A DNA stretch of 64,000 nt from Chenggangzhangella methanolivorans (GTDB lineage Bacteria > Pseudomonadota > Alphaproteobacteria > Rhizobiales > Methylopilaceae), in assembly GCF_019797865.1 (NCBI RefSeq), contig NZ_CP081869.1:1-64000 (forward strand). Reading direction: 5' to 3'. The stretch's first letter is position 1. The number at the start of each line of letters is the position of its first letter. Under the pieces are notes generated by a model that saw only the letters and a list, made by a program, of their open reading frames with translations, searched no databases and had not been told where the DNA came from. Of the stretch, positions 1 to 9,469 are shown one piece after another. The position numbers and the translations under genes were made by a program.

Positions 1-1154
1 CGGTGGAGGCCGGCGCGCAGGCCGCGATCATGGCCCCGACCGAGATCCTCGCCCGCCAGCATCTCGCGACGCTTGAGCCGCTCGCAGGCGCGGCCGGACT
101 TCGCGTCGCGCTTCTCACCGGCCGCGAGAAGGGCCGCGAGCGCGCCGCGATCCTGACGCGGCTCGAGGACGGCGAGGTCGACCTTCTCGTCGGCACCCAT
201 GCGCTCTTTCAGGACGACGTCGTCTTCCGCGATCTCGGGCTCGCCGTCGTCGACGAGCAGCACAAGTTCGGCGTCCGTCAGCGGCTCGCGCTCGCGAGCA
301 AGGGCGCGGCCGTCGACGTGCTGGTGATGACCGCGACCCCGATCCCGCGCACGCTCGTCCTCACCGCCTTCGGCGACATGGAGCATTCCGCGCTCGACGA
401 GAAGCCGCCCGGCCGCACGCCCATCGACACGCGGCTCGTCAGCCTCGAGCGCCTCGACGAGATCGTCGGCGCGGTCGGGCGCGCGATCGAGGGCGGCGCG
501 CGGGTCTATTGGGTGTGCCCGCTGGTCGAGCAGTCCGAGACGCTGGACGTCGCCGCCGCCGAAGACCGGTTCGGTTCGCTCAACCAAGTGTTTCCCGGCC
601 GCGTCGGCCTTGCGCACGGCAAGCTCAAGGGCGCGGACAAGGACGCAGCGGTCGCGCGCTTCGTTTCGGGCGAGACGCCGATCCTCGTCGCGACGACCGT
701 GATCGAGGTCGGGGTCAACGTGCCGGAGGCGACCGTCATGGTGATCGAGCACGCCGAGCGCTTCGGCCTCGCCCAGCTTCATCAGCTGCGCGGCCGCGTC
801 GGCCGCGGCGCGGGCCGCTCGACATGCCTCCTCGCCTGGAAAGGGCCGCTCGGCGAGACCGCGAAGGCCCGGCTCGAGACGCTGCGGGACACCGACGACG
901 GCTTCGTCATCGCCGAGAAGGATCTCGAGCTCCGCGGCGAAGGCGAGGTTCTCGGCTCCCGGCAGTCCGGCGCGCCGGAATTCCGCCTCGCCCGAATGGA
1001 GACCCACGGCGCGCTGGTGCGCGTCGCCCACGACGATGCGGGGCTGGTGCTGGCCAAGGATCCGCACCTCACCTCCGACCGCGGCCGGGCGCTGCGCCTG
1101 CTGCTCCAGATCTTCGAGCGCGACGCCGCCGTAAGACTGCTGCGGGCCGGTTGA
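1..1154 (+). CDS. recG: ATP-dependent DNA helicase RecG, C-terminal part (5' end outside window)
   Basis: RecG is a superfamily 2 helicase that remodels stalled replication forks and branched recombination intermediates. The reading frame is open to the window edge, so the N-terminal wedge domain and Walker A are missing. Visible are motif Ia (APTEILARQH), the DEQH box (about residue 85 of the fragment) and the C-terminal helicase motif QLRGRVGRG (about residue 260), followed by the RecG-type C-terminus with a DLELRGEGEVLG stretch. DEQH with FG following (DEQHKFG) separates RecG from most DEAD proteins, and no TRCF-type extension is seen. The reading frame is intact. Identification is by family knowledge and is secure. 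Confidence 0.95.
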   Translation, partial: VEAGAQAAIMAPTEILARQHLATLEPLAGAAGLRVALLTGREKGRERAAILTRLEDGEVDLLVGTHALFQDDVVFRDLGLAVVDEQHKFGVRQRLALASKGAAVDVLVMTATPIPRTLVLTAFGDMEHSALDEKPPGRTPIDTRLVSLERLDEIVGAVGRAIEGGARVYWVCPLVEQSETLDVAAAEDRFGSLNQVFPGRVGLAHGKLKGADKDAAVARFVSGETPILVATTVIEVGVNVPEATVMVIEHAERFGLAQLHQLRGRVGRGAGRSTCLLAWKGPLGETAKARLETLRDTDDGFVIAEKDLELRGEGEVLGSRQSGAPEFRLARMETHGALVRVAHDDAGLVLAKDPHLTSDRGRALRLLLQIFERDAAVRLLRAG

Positions 1155-1273
1155 AAGCGCTGCGGTCGGGGCCCGACCTCGTAGCACTACTTACAGACGA
1201 TCACGCGCGCTTGATCTAGCATCCTGCCGCTGGACCGCATCCCATCGGTCCGTCCCGTATCGGGGGGACTGCG

Positions 1274-3541
1274 ATGCTGGCGTCGAAGCGTGTCATTGGC
1301 GCGGCGATCGCCGTCGCGCTCTCGTCAACGGCCGCGCCTGTCGCGTGGGCGCAATCCGCGGGGCCGCTGCCCGCCTTCTCTCCCAAGGCCGCCGAAGTGG
1401 TCCTCAACGCGCGCACCGGGCTCGTGGCCTGGATGTCGGGCGTGGGCGGCGGCCCTGTCGCCAGCGCCCTAGGCCAGGGCGGCGCGGCGAGCTTCGAACA
1501 GGCCGCGGCAGGGTTCCTCAGCCAGCAGTCGACCGCCTTCGGCCTTCGCTCGGGGAGCGCCGAACTCTCGCCGGTCAAGACCTCGACCGACGCGTCGGGC
1601 CGCGGTTTCGTGCGCTTCCAGCAGACCTATAAGGGCGTTCCGATCATCGGCGCCGAGCTCGTTGTGCAGGTCGGCGCCTCCCGCGACGTGATGTCGGCGA
1701 CGCGCGGCCGAGCGTCGCCGACGGCGGCGCTCGCCGGCGCGGGGGCGCCGGCCGACGAGCGGCGCCGACGACGCGGTCTCTCGCACGACCGCGGCCCGAC
1801 GCGTCGGTCGGCGCCGGAGACCGATCTCGTCGCGGCCGAGCCGGTCCTGTCCATCCACGACGCCCGGGTGATGGGCGGCCCGCCGGCTCCGCCGGCGCTC
1901 GTCTGGCGCGTGGACGTGACCAGCAAGACCCGCGAGGACCTGCGCCAGATCGTGCTGGTCGACGCGCAGAACGGACGGGTCGCCGTCACCTTCAACCAGG
2001 CGGCGCACGCAGCGCCGGCCAACGCCCTGCAATGGGTCTGCGACGCCGGGAACGCCGTCGCAAAGGTGCCCTGCACGCAGGCCGACGCGGTCTCCAACCC
2101 GACCGGCAGCGACGTGCCGGACGTCAAGCTCGCCGCCAAATTCGCCGAGTCGACCTACGACTTCTACGCCCGCCGCTTCGATCGCAACAGCCTCGACGAC
2201 GCGGGTCTCCGGCTGGTCTCGACCGTGCGCTTCCAGCGCACCGCAGGTCAGGACTACCAGAACGCGTTCTGGAGCGGCGATCTCGGACAGATGGTCTACG
2301 GCAAGGACTTCGCAACCGCGGAGGACGTCGTGGGCCATGAGCTCAGCCACGGCTTCACCGACTTCTCGTCGAGCCTTTTCTACTACTATCAGTCGGGCGC
2401 GCTGAACGAGTCGCTGTCGGACATCTTCGGCGATCTCGTGCAGCGCTCGCACGACACCGGCGACGGCTGGCTGCTCGGCGAGGATCTGCCGATCGGCGCG
2501 ATCCGCAACATGAAGGATCCGACGATCTCGCCGAACCCGGCGCTGTTTCCGGCCCAGCCAGACAAGATGACGAGCACGCTCTGGACCGGCGACTTCAGCT
2601 TCCGCGACCAGGGCGGCGTTCACGTCAACAGCGGCGTGGGCAACAAGGCCGCCTATCTGATCACCGACGGCGACACCTTCAACGGCCAGACCGTCAAGGG
2701 CCTCGGGATCGACAAGGCCGCGGCGATCTTCTACCGCGTGAACAACTTCATCCTGACGTCGTCGAGCGACTACGCCGACTTCGGCAACGCGATGAAGCAG
2801 TCCTGCAAGGATCTCATCGGCAGCCGCCCGAAGAACAAGAAGGGCGTCGCGAAAGCCGCCATCACCGCCGACGACTGCAAGGAAGTCGCCAAGGCGGTGA
2901 CCGCCACCGAGATGAGCAAGGACCCGCAATACTGGCCGATTCCGGCCGAGGCGGGCGTCTGCCCGAGCGGCAAGACCGCCAAATACAAGCTCTTCGAGAC
3001 CTTCGAGGCGACCGACACGACGTCGTACAAGTTCCAGGGCTCGGACTTCCACTGGAGCGTCGTGGACAATTACGCCGCGAGCAACTTCCACGCGCTCTAC
3101 GCGTCAGGCGGCGGCCAGTACGACACCAATCTCGCATCGACCGACAACGCCAAGATTCCGGCCAAGGCCTATCTGCGCTTCGCGCACTACTACAACCTCT
3201 ACACCAATTCAGCCGGCTCATCGGCGGGCGGCGTGGTCGAATACAGCGTGAACAACGGCGACTGGCAGCGCGTGCCGGCCACGATGTTCAAGGACAATCC
3301 GTACAACACCACCATCAGGACCGACACCGGCAGCGCGTTCGCGGGTCAGGCGGCCTTCTCGGGCTTCTCTGGCGGATGGACGTCGAGCCGGATCGACCTG
3401 TCGTCGCTCTCCGGCAAGAAGGTGAAGTTCCGCTTCCGGATGGCGACCGATTTCGACGGCGCCTGGGACGGCTGGATCATCGACGACGTCCGCCTCTACA
3501 CCTGCGGGTCGTCGAAGGCCGACGTCGCCTCGGCCGAGTGA
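1274..3541 (+). CDS. Secreted M4 (thermolysin-like) metalloprotease with C-terminal beta domain
   Basis: Predicted extracellular zinc endopeptidase of about 755 aa. An N-terminal signal peptide ends near an AWA-Q site, followed by a propeptide. The catalytic core has HELSH (about residue 355), NESLSD with the third zinc ligand Glu (about 379), and GVHVNSG holding the thermolysin His231 equivalent (about 450). The last 180 residues look like an immune-inhibitor-A or anchor-J-type beta-sandwich (WIIDDVRLY). The start follows a GGGGGGAC run. Between about 1757 and 1820 the propeptide is out of frame: an ADDAVSRTTAA stretch typical of M4 propeptides appears in another frame, implying a +1/-1 indel pair. 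A perfect hairpin follows the stop. Confidence 0.9.
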   Translation: MLASKRVIGAAIAVALSSTAAPVAWAQSAGPLPAFSPKAAEVVLNARTGLVAWMSGVGGGPVASALGQGGAASFEQAAAGFLSQQSTAFGLRSGSAELSPVKTSTDASGRGFVRFQQTYKGVPIIGAELVVQVGASRDVMSATRGRASPTAALAGAGAPADERRRRRGLSHDRGPTRRSAPETDLVAAEPVLSIHDARVMGGPPAPPALVWRVDVTSKTREDLRQIVLVDAQNGRVAVTFNQAAHAAPANALQWVCDAGNAVAKVPCTQADAVSNPTGSDVPDVKLAAKFAESTYDFYARRFDRNSLDDAGLRLVSTVRFQRTAGQDYQNAFWSGDLGQMVYGKDFATAEDVVGHELSHGFTDFSSSLFYYYQSGALNESLSDIFGDLVQRSHDTGDGWLLGEDLPIGAIRNMKDPTISPNPALFPAQPDKMTSTLWTGDFSFRDQGGVHVNSGVGNKAAYLITDGDTFNGQTVKGLGIDKAAAIFYRVNNFILTSSSDYADFGNAMKQSCKDLIGSRPKNKKGVAKAAITADDCKEVAKAVTATEMSKDPQYWPIPAEAGVCPSGKTAKYKLFETFEATDTTSYKFQGSDFHWSVVDNYAASNFHALYASGGGQYDTNLASTDNAKIPAKAYLRFAHYYNLYTNSAGSSAGGVVEYSVNNGDWQRVPATMFKDNPYNTTIRTDTGSAFAGQAAFSGFSGGWTSSRIDLSSLSGKKVKFRFRMATDFDGAWDGWIIDDVRLYTCGSSKADVASAE

Positions 3542-3564
3542 CGGCGGAGCGGCGAAGAGAATAG

Positions 3565-3590
3565 ACGAGGCCGGCGAAAGCCGGCCTCGT
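3565..3590. terminator. Bidirectional terminator hairpin between M4 protease and leuA
   Basis: A perfect 11-bp stem (ACGAGGCCGGC paired with GCCGGCCTCGT) is closed by a GAAA tetraloop. It lies between two convergent genes. The T-run is short on the + side (TTCC), so termination strength is uncertain. Confidence 0.75.
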
Positions 3591-3611
3591 TCCGTCACCC
3601 GCCCATCAGGC

Positions 3612-5162
3612 TCAGGCGCTGATGGCGGCCTGCGGGTTGATCTTGCCGCGCTTGGCCGAGAGCTTGTTGAGCGCCGCCACATAGGCCTTCGCCGACGCCA
3701 CCAGCGTGTCGGGATCGGCGACCTTGGCCGTGACGGTCTTGCCGTCCTCTTCCAGCCGAACCGAGACCTCGGCCTGCGCGTCCGTGCCCTCGGTCACCGC
3801 GTGGACCTGGTAGAGCTCGAGCGACGCCTCATGCGGCACCACGCGGCGGATCGCGTTGAAGATCGCGTCCACCGGGCCGTTGCCGGACGACTGCACGGTC
3901 GTGTGCACGCCCTCGATGTCCAGCGTCAGCGTCGCGGACTGCGGGCCCATGGTGCCGGCGATGACGGTCAGCGACAGCACCTTGATGCGGTCGTGGCCCG
4001 AGGCGATCTGGTTGTCGACGATCGCCTCGATGTCTTCGTCATAGACGTGCTTCTTGCGGTCGGCGAGATCCTTGAAGCGCTGGAAGGCGTCCTGCAGCGC
4101 GTTCTCGCCGAGCTCGTAGCCGAGCGCCTTCAGCTTGTCCTTGAAGGCGGCGCGGCCGGAATGCTTGCCCATGACGAGCGAGGTCTTGGTGAGGCCGACG
4201 GACGCCGGCGTCATGATCTCGTAGGTCTCGTTGTGCTTCAGCATCCCGTCCTGATGGATGCCGCTCTCATGCGCGAAGGCGTTCTTGCCGACGATCGCCT
4301 TGTTGTACTGCACCGGGAACGAGGTCGCGGCGGAGACGAGCCGCGAGGCGCGGGTCAGCATCGTCGACTCGATCGCGGTGTCCCACGGCAGCACGTCATT
4401 GCGGGTGCGCAGGGCCATCACGACCTCTTCGAGCGCCGCGTTGCCCGCGCGCTCGCCGATGCCGTTGATGGTGCACTCGATCTGCCGCGCGCCGCCGGCG
4501 AGGCCGGCCAAGGAGTTGGCGACCGCGAGGCCCAGATCATTGTGGCAGTGGGTCGAGAAGATGACCTGGTCGGCGCCCGGCACGCGCTCGCGCACCTGGC
4601 GGAACATGTCGCCATACTCTTCCGGCGTCGCGTAACCGACGGTGTCGGGCAGGTTGATCGTGGTGGCGCCCGCCTTGATCGCGGTCTCGACCGCGCGGCA
4701 GAGATACTCGATCGAGGTCCGGGTCGCGTCCATCGCCGACCACTCGACGTCGTCGACGAGGTTGGGGCTTGGCTGACCGTCGCCTGGATGATCTCGATCA
4801 CCTGATCCTCGGTCTTGCGCATCTGGTGCGCGAGATGGATCGGCGAGGTGGAGACGAAGGTGTGGATGCGGCCGCGCCGGGCGTGGCGCACCGCCTCTCC
4901 GCAGCGGGCGATGTCGCCCGGAATGGCGCGGGCGAGGCCCGCCACCGTCGCGTTCTCGGTGCGGCGGGCGATCTCGGCCACGGCCTCGAAGTCGCCGTTC
5001 GAGGCGATCGGGAAGCCGGCCCTCGATGATGTCGACGCCCATCCGGTCGAGGAGGCTTGCGACTTCGAGCTTCTCCTCGAACGTCATGGTCGCGCCGGGG
5101 CATTGCTCGCCGTCGCGCAGCGTCGTGTCGAAAATGACGACGCGGTCCTTGGAAGCGGTCAT
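3612..5162 (-). CDS. leuA: 2-isopropylmalate synthase
   Basis: First committed step of leucine synthesis: condensation of acetyl-CoA with 2-ketoisovalerate. N-terminal DTTLRDGEQ and the metal-binding STHCHNDLG identify the HMG-CoA-lyase-like TIM barrel; the C-terminal LeuA dimer/allosteric domain follows. Length (about 516 aa) fits the family. Two compensating indels scramble residues about 47-130. There is an extra C in the CCC at 5020-5022 (IIEG should read IIEAGFP), and one base is missing near 4764-4771, before PNLVDDVEWS. The true segment (AEIARRTENATVAGL...) is present in the alternative frame, so the gene is probably functional. A leader peptide and hairpin precede it. Confidence 0.93.
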   Translation of the reverse strand: MTASKDRVVIFDTTLRDGEQCPGATMTFEEKLEVASLLDRMGVDIIEGRLPDRLERRLRGRGRDRPPHRERDGGGPRPRHSGRHRPLRRGGAPRPARPHPHLRLHLADPSRAPDAQDRGSGDRDHPGDGQPSPNLVDDVEWSAMDATRTSIEYLCRAVETAIKAGATTINLPDTVGYATPEEYGDMFRQVRERVPGADQVIFSTHCHNDLGLAVANSLAGLAGGARQIECTINGIGERAGNAALEEVVMALRTRNDVLPWDTAIESTMLTRASRLVSAATSFPVQYNKAIVGKNAFAHESGIHQDGMLKHNETYEIMTPASVGLTKTSLVMGKHSGRAAFKDKLKALGYELGENALQDAFQRFKDLADRKKHVYDEDIEAIVDNQIASGHDRIKVLSLTVIAGTMGPQSATLTLDIEGVHTTVQSSGNGPVDAIFNAIRRVVPHEASLELYQVHAVTEGTDAQAEVSVRLEEDGKTVTAKVADPDTLVASAKAYVAALNKLSAKRGKINPQAAISA

Positions 5163-5260
5163 TGGGGGTCAGTCCTTCGGTCCGGCGCGGTCTTGGCTAT
5201 GGCCCTCAGGCCTTTGGCGCGCGCCTGTCGTTTACGTCTCGTCTTGCGGCTGTTCCAGAT

Positions 5261-5304
5261 CCCCTGAGCGCCAGGGCGTGCGACGCCCCGCCGGCCCTCA
5301 GGGG
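5261..5304 (-). promoter_or_regulatory. Predicted leucine attenuator hairpin upstream of leuA
   Basis: The outer stem pairs CCCCTGAG (5261-5268) with CTCAGGGG (5297-5304); the inner stem pairs GGGCGT (5274-5279) with ACGCCC (5283-5288). The leader peptide's TGA stop lies inside the first arm (transcribed order), as expected for a ribosome-sensing leader. No U-run follows directly, so the true terminator conformer is not established. Confidence 0.55.
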
Positions 5305-5390
5305 CGGCTAAGGAGAAGCAGCGCGCGAAGCGACGTCCGGCCCGAAAGCGCCGTGGTCAGGTCTGCGATGATGACGCTGGTCGCGCGCAT
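5298..5390 (-). CDS. Leucine-rich leader peptide of leuA (LeuL-like)
   Basis: A 30-codon ORF about 135 nt upstream of leuA on the same strand. It encodes MRATSVIIADLTT..., ending LRALLLLSRP-stop, with four consecutive leucine codons (CTG CTT CTC CTT) close to the stop. A run of codons for the end-product amino acid just before a stable hairpin is the hallmark of attenuation leaders of the E. coli leuL type. Role inferred: ribosome stalling at low charged tRNA-Leu favours read-through into leuA. The Shine-Dalgarno is weak (GGAC). The short length and exact context make a chance ORF unlikely, but experimental proof is lacking. Confidence 0.7.
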   Translation of the reverse strand: MRATSVIIADLTTALSGRTSLRALLLLSRP

Positions 5391-5438
5391 CGAGTGAAAC
5401 GTCCGAAGCCGAAAAGGAACGCGACAGGCGGAAGGACG

Positions 5439-5479
5439 CCCGCGCGACGCATGTGAATTTACGTCGAATGTCGCGCGGG
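5439..5479. repeat. Perfect 10-bp inverted repeat after the NUDIX gene
   Basis: CCCGCGCGAC (5439-5448) and GTCGCGCGGG (5470-5479) form a perfect inverted repeat around 21 AT-richer bases. It lies 1 nt past the NUDIX stop and upstream of the leuA leader. It could end the pdxY-NUDIX transcript or be an operator. No T-run is seen. The rest of the 5163-5480 intergenic region holds only the leader peptide and its hairpin. Confidence 0.5.
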
Positions 5480-5480
5480 A

Positions 5481-6209
5481 TCAATCCGCTGCGAGGATCG
5501 CCGCGACGGCGGCTCTTGCATAGGGCGGAATCTCCGGCCCGAGCGGGTCGCCCAGTCGCTTCATGACCAGCTCGGACAGCTCCGGCTCCGGATCGGCGGC
5601 GAGATGCGCCCTCGCCTTGGCAAGCAGCGCCTCGGCGCTGAAGCGAGAACGGAAGACGCGGATGTAGCCGACGAGCGGGCCATGGAACACGGCGAGCCGA
5701 CGTTCGGTAGGAACGGCGTCCTCCTCGCCAAGCCCCGTCTCCTCATGCAGCTCCCGTTCGATCGACCCTTCGAGATCGACGGTCTCGCCCACGACGTCGC
5801 CGAGATCGGGCGTTCCGCAGGGAAAGTAGACCCGGCCGGCGTTGGCCGTGTGGTCGCCCATGCGGCCGAGCAGCACGGCGCCGTCCGACGAGACCACGGC
5901 GGCGGCTCCGAAGACGTTCAGCAGCGGGCGCGTCTCGGCGGGGATCAAGCGCCGCCAGATCATCAGCGAAAAGCCGACCTCCCGGAACGCGACGTCGAGC
6001 GCCCCGTCCCGGACGTCGGCGCTCTCGCCGAGCAGCACACGGCCGTCGAACATCTTCGGCTTTTCGGCCAGCGCCTTTTTCCACTCGCGCGCGATGGCGT
6101 CGCGCTCGCCCGCCTCGGCCGCATGGGGTCCGGAAAGAAGACGGGCGGCGACGCCGGAGACCGGAACCACCCGGGGCGCTCCGGGCGCGTTGTCGAGATC
6201 CGCGCTCAC
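5481..6209 (-). CDS. NUDIX-family hydrolase
   Basis: A 242-aa protein with a recognisable NUDIX box (GETVDLE...RELHEETGL); the spacing between the first Glu and REL is shorter than in the canonical motif. NUDIX enzymes hydrolyse nucleoside diphosphates linked to another moiety; the substrate here is unknown. The GTG start at 6209 overlaps the TGA of the upstream pyridoxal kinase gene as GTGA, indicating translational coupling. That pairing hints at cofactor housekeeping, but this is inference. The reading frame is intact, ending just before a 10-bp inverted repeat. Confidence 0.8.
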   Translation of the reverse strand: MSADLDNAPGAPRVVPVSGVAARLLSGPHAAEAGERDAIAREWKKALAEKPKMFDGRVLLGESADVRDGALDVAFREVGFSLMIWRRLIPAETRPLLNVFGAAAVVSSDGAVLLGRMGDHTANAGRVYFPCGTPDLGDVVGETVDLEGSIERELHEETGLGEEDAVPTERRLAVFHGPLVGYIRVFRSRFSAEALLAKARAHLAADPEPELSELVMKRLGDPLGPEIPPYARAAVAAILAAD

Positions 6210-7054
6210 GCGGGCTCTGGTTCGAACACGCGGGACGGCGAAACGAACTCCTCCTGCGCCGCCACGGTGAGGATCTCGCGCGAGCCCGCCTCGGCCGTCG
6301 CCTTCAGCACGCCGTAGATCGAGGAGGCGGCGCGTTTCAGCGCCTCCGCCGCCGAGCGGGTCTGGAGCAGATGCGCGAAGAACAGCGCCGCCGTCGCGTC
6401 GCCCGCGCCATTGACCGAAATCGGCAGCAGCGGCGTGCGGAGCCGCCACACCCCCTCCCCGTCGACCGCCAGCATCTCGATCGCGTCGGCGGGCGTCTCG
6501 TCGATCTGCAGGCTCGTCAGCAGCACCACGCCCGGCCCCGTCGCCCGAAGCGCCTCGATGGCGGGCCTTGGCGTCGGCGAGCGTCGCGATCTCGCGCCCG
6601 GTGAGCAGCGCGAGCTCGAACTGGTTGGGCGTCGCGACGTCGGAGGCCGGGACCGCCTTGTCGCGCATGAACTCCGGCACGCCCGGCCGCACGAACACGC
6701 CGCGGCCGACGTCGCCGATCACCGGATCGCAGCAATAGAGCGCCTGGGGGTTCGCGGCCTTCACCCGAGCCGCCGCGTCGAGGATCGCCTCGCCGATCGC
6801 CGCCTCGCCCATGTAGCCGGAGAGGATCCCGTCGCAGGCTCCCATGACGCCGCGCTCTTCGACGCCCGCCACCACCTCGCGGATCGTCTCGGCGGGAACA
6901 CCGGCCCACGCCAGGCGCCGTAGCCGGTGTGGTTGGAGAACTGCACCGTGTTGACGGCCCAGACCTCATGGCCAAGCCGCTGCAGCGGAAACGCAGCGGA
7001 GGCGTTGCCGACATGGCCGTAGGCGACGTGGGACTGGATCGAGAGGATGTTCAT
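6206..7054 (-). CDS. pdxY: Pyridoxal kinase
   Basis: Phosphorylates pyridoxal to PLP in the salvage pathway. The N-terminus [17 protein letters not shown] and the [11 protein letters not shown] motif are diagnostic of PdxY/PdxK ribokinase-fold enzymes. The C-terminal [14 protein letters not shown] is the catalytic GAGD (anion hole and Asp). Two compensating indels exist: one base missing near 6890-6920 (after GYGAWRG) and one extra near 6558-6566 (before [14 protein letters not shown]). The corrected length is 282 aa, normal for the family. The gene is the first of a two-gene unit with the NUDIX hydrolase. Confidence 0.9.
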
Positions 7055-7136
7055 CGGCGCAGCGCCCGAGACCGTGAGCGATCCGCCTTCTAACGCCGCC
7101 CTGAGCCCTGCGTCGAGGCTGCATCGAGCGAGGGCG

Positions 7137-7259
7137 CGCTTCAAGACGCCTGCTCCGCAGGCTCCCCAGCATAAAGAGCGTCGGAGCGCTGCAAGAGCGA
7201 AACAACCCTCATGCGGAGGAGCCGTCCGTCAGGACGGCGTCTCGAAGCACGCAGTTCGC
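7137..7259. repeat. Family B palindromic repeat, copy 1 (degenerate)
   Basis: The right arm CCTCATGCGGAGGAG...GTCTCGAAGCACGCAGTT closely matches the other family B copies; the left arm (CTTCAAGACGCC...CCCCAGCAT) is decayed. It fills most of the gap between pdxY and the DedA gene. Confidence 0.75.
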
Positions 7260-7277
7260 TGATGCAGGGCACCCCCG

Positions 7278-7802
7278 TCAAGCGAGCCCGTAATGCCTCA
7301 GCAGCGCGGCGCCGGGCGCCAGCAGCACATAGGCCCAGACCACGGCCGAAGACGCGTTCGCGAGCTGGAACAGCCAAAACGGCATCTGGAACATGCCGGC
7401 GACGAAGGGCACGAAGGAGCGGATCGGGCTGATGAAGCGGCACACGAACACGGCCGCCATGCCCCACCGCTCCACGATGCCTTTGGTGCGCTCGATGATC
7501 TGGGGTCGGTCCCTCACGGCCTTCCAGTTCAGGACCGGCTCCTTGAAGCGGTAACCGAGCCAGTAGGAGATCCAGTCTCCGATGAAGCCGCCGAGCGCGA
7601 CGCCGGCGAAGATCGGCCAGAACGCGATGTTGCTCGCCCCGATCAGCGCCCCCACCCCGACGAAGATCGGCGTCGAGGGCACGGCGAGCGACAGGCCCAC
7701 GATCGATTCGAGCATCGCCAGCACGAACACGATGAACGGCGCCCAGGCCTGGTGCTCGCGCACGAATTCGAGCGCGGTCTGGATCAGGCTGTCGAACGTC
7801 AT
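7278..7802 (-). CDS. DedA-family membrane protein
   Basis: A 174-aa integral membrane protein of the DedA/SNARE-associated (VTT domain) family. It shows several hydrophobic segments, the conserved GDWISYWLGY and the CRFISPIRSFVPFVAGM region, where the RF(I)P.R...AG pattern is the DedA signature. Family members act in lipid-carrier flipping and envelope homeostasis. The start ATG has no clear Shine-Dalgarno. It is transcribed alone, divergent from the P450 gene. Confidence 0.88.
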   Translation of the reverse strand: MTFDSLIQTALEFVREHQAWAPFIVFVLAMLESIVGLSLAVPSTPIFVGVGALIGASNIAFWPIFAGVALGGFIGDWISYWLGYRFKEPVLNWKAVRDRPQIIERTKGIVERWGMAAVFVCRFISPIRSFVPFVAGMFQMPFWLFQLANASSAVVWAYVLLAPGAALLRHYGLA

Positions 7803-7918
7803 TTAAGGGCCGCGGAATTCAGGGGAGGAACGCCGCTTGTGTCGGGTTTCGACACCGCCCGCAAGGCGCCGGTGCGTGAACGGGCGCCGCCGGACAGGTG
7901 CCTGACAGGGGGGAGACG

Positions 7919-9418
7919 ATGCCGCTTGCCTCACCCGCCGCCTCCGCTAAGGTTGCGGCTCCGCTGACAGCTTCGTCGTTTTCGGCCTTTTCGGACGATC
8001 TCTTGCCGCGCGCCACCGCCCGTCCCGCACCGTCTCCGAAGAGCGCGCCCGTCACGGCCTCGCCGGCTCCGATCCCGGTGTTTCCGCCGCGGCCGGCGAA
8101 GCCGCTGTCGACGTTCCAGATCATCCGCACCGCGACCACGAACTCGCTCTCGGTCTGCGACGAGCAGATGTTCGACGACCTCATCGTGTCGCGGCGCTAC
8201 GGCACGCTGCGGCTCGTGGTGGTGAGCGATCCCGAGGCGGTCCGGCAAGTGCTGCTCGACAAGTTCGACCAGTATCCGCGCTGGACCAACACCCGCCGTC
8301 TGTTCGAGTTCGAGCTCAACACCGGCACGCTTTCGAGCGAGGGCGAGGGTGTGGCGCCGCCATCGGCGCGCCGCGACGCCCGTCATCGACCCGCGTTCGA
8401 TCGCCCCCGACCTCGACGCCATGATCGCGATCGCCGAGCGCCGCGCGCTGCAGCTTCACGCCCACGCCCGCAGCGGCGCGGTCGTCGACATGCAGGACTG
8501 GCTCACCCGCTATTCGACGCGGATCTGGAACCATGTGGTGACCGGCGGCGACCCTGCGGGCGTGCCGATGATGAAGTGGTTCTCGCGCGTTCCGCACAAG
8601 CCGCGCGTGCTCGACCTCGTGCCGCAGCCCAAAATGGATGTCGGACCTCCGCCGCATGCGGCGCGGCGCGGAATCCGCGGAGGCGAACGCCACGCTCGAC
8701 CGCCTCATCGCAGAGCGGCGCGACCCAAACTACCAGGGCGCGCGCGACATGATCTGGCGCATGGTCCACGCGATCGACAGGGGCACCAACGAGCCGCTGC
8801 CGGCTTCGGAAGCGCGCGACGAGGCCGCGAGCCTCATCACCGGCGGCATCGCCACGGTGCGGGCGATGACGTGGATCTGGTATCTGCTCGCGATCGACCC
8901 GGAGGTCGAGGCGCGGTTCCACGCCCGAGATCGACGAGGTGCTGGGGAGCGGCCAGATCGATCCCTCGGCGATGACGCGCATGCCCTATGTGCGGCGGGT
9001 TCTCGACGAGTCGATGCGGCTCTATCCGCCGATCCCCGCCATCATGCGCATGGCGGCGCAAGACGACGAGCTCTGCGGGGTCAAGGTGCCGGCCAACGCC
9101 GTGACGCTGGTGATGCCCTGGATCATCCACCGGCACCGCAAGCTCTGGACCGATCCCGACCGCTTCGATCCCGACCGCTTCCTGCCGGAAAACTCCGTGG
9201 GCCGCCCGCGCCTCGCCTATCTGCCCTTCGCCATGGGCCCTCGGGTCTGCATCGCGGCCGCGGTCGCGATCCAGCAGCTCATGATCGGGATCTCGGTGCT
9301 GGCGCGAAAGTTCAGGTTCCGGCTCGCGGACGGCCACGAGGTGCGGCCGGCCGGAGCGGTGAGCCTTCGCGTCCACGAAGGCCTCTACATGACCGTCGAA
9401 CGCCGTCGCGGCGGATGA
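7919..9418 (+). CDS. Cytochrome P450 (three single-base indels)
   Basis: Haem-thiolate monooxygenase of about 498 aa after correction; the substrate is unknown. The start ATG at 7919 follows GGGGGGAG. The K-helix ESMR (ExxR), the PDRFDPDRF meander and the haem loop FAMGPRVCIA (FxxGxRxCxA) are clear. The frame is broken by three apparent one-base insertions: GGG at 8347-8349 (should read GEVWRRHRR), AAAA at 8631-8634, and CCC at 8924-8926 (HAEIDEVLG). All three are +1 in short runs, so the frame resumes and the length is divisible by three. An error-ridden intact gene is likelier than a pseudogene. A terminator hairpin follows. Confidence 0.88.
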
Positions 9419-9426
9419 CGGGGCGC

Positions 9427-9455
9427 CGGCCCCATCCGCTCAGCGGACGGGGCCG
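9427..9455. terminator. Bidirectional terminator between P450 and SDR genes
   Basis: CGGCCCC-a-TCCGC, loop TCA, GCGGA-c-GGGGCCG: a 12-bp stem with one internal mismatch, placed between convergent genes ending at 9418 and 9470. Confidence 0.65.
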
Positions 9456-9469
9456 ACTGGTCGTTGGTC

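Noticed and set aside
7919..9418. P450 pseudogene
   Set aside because: Three +1 indels in short runs restore the frame exactly and all catalytic motifs are intact; sequencing error is likelier.
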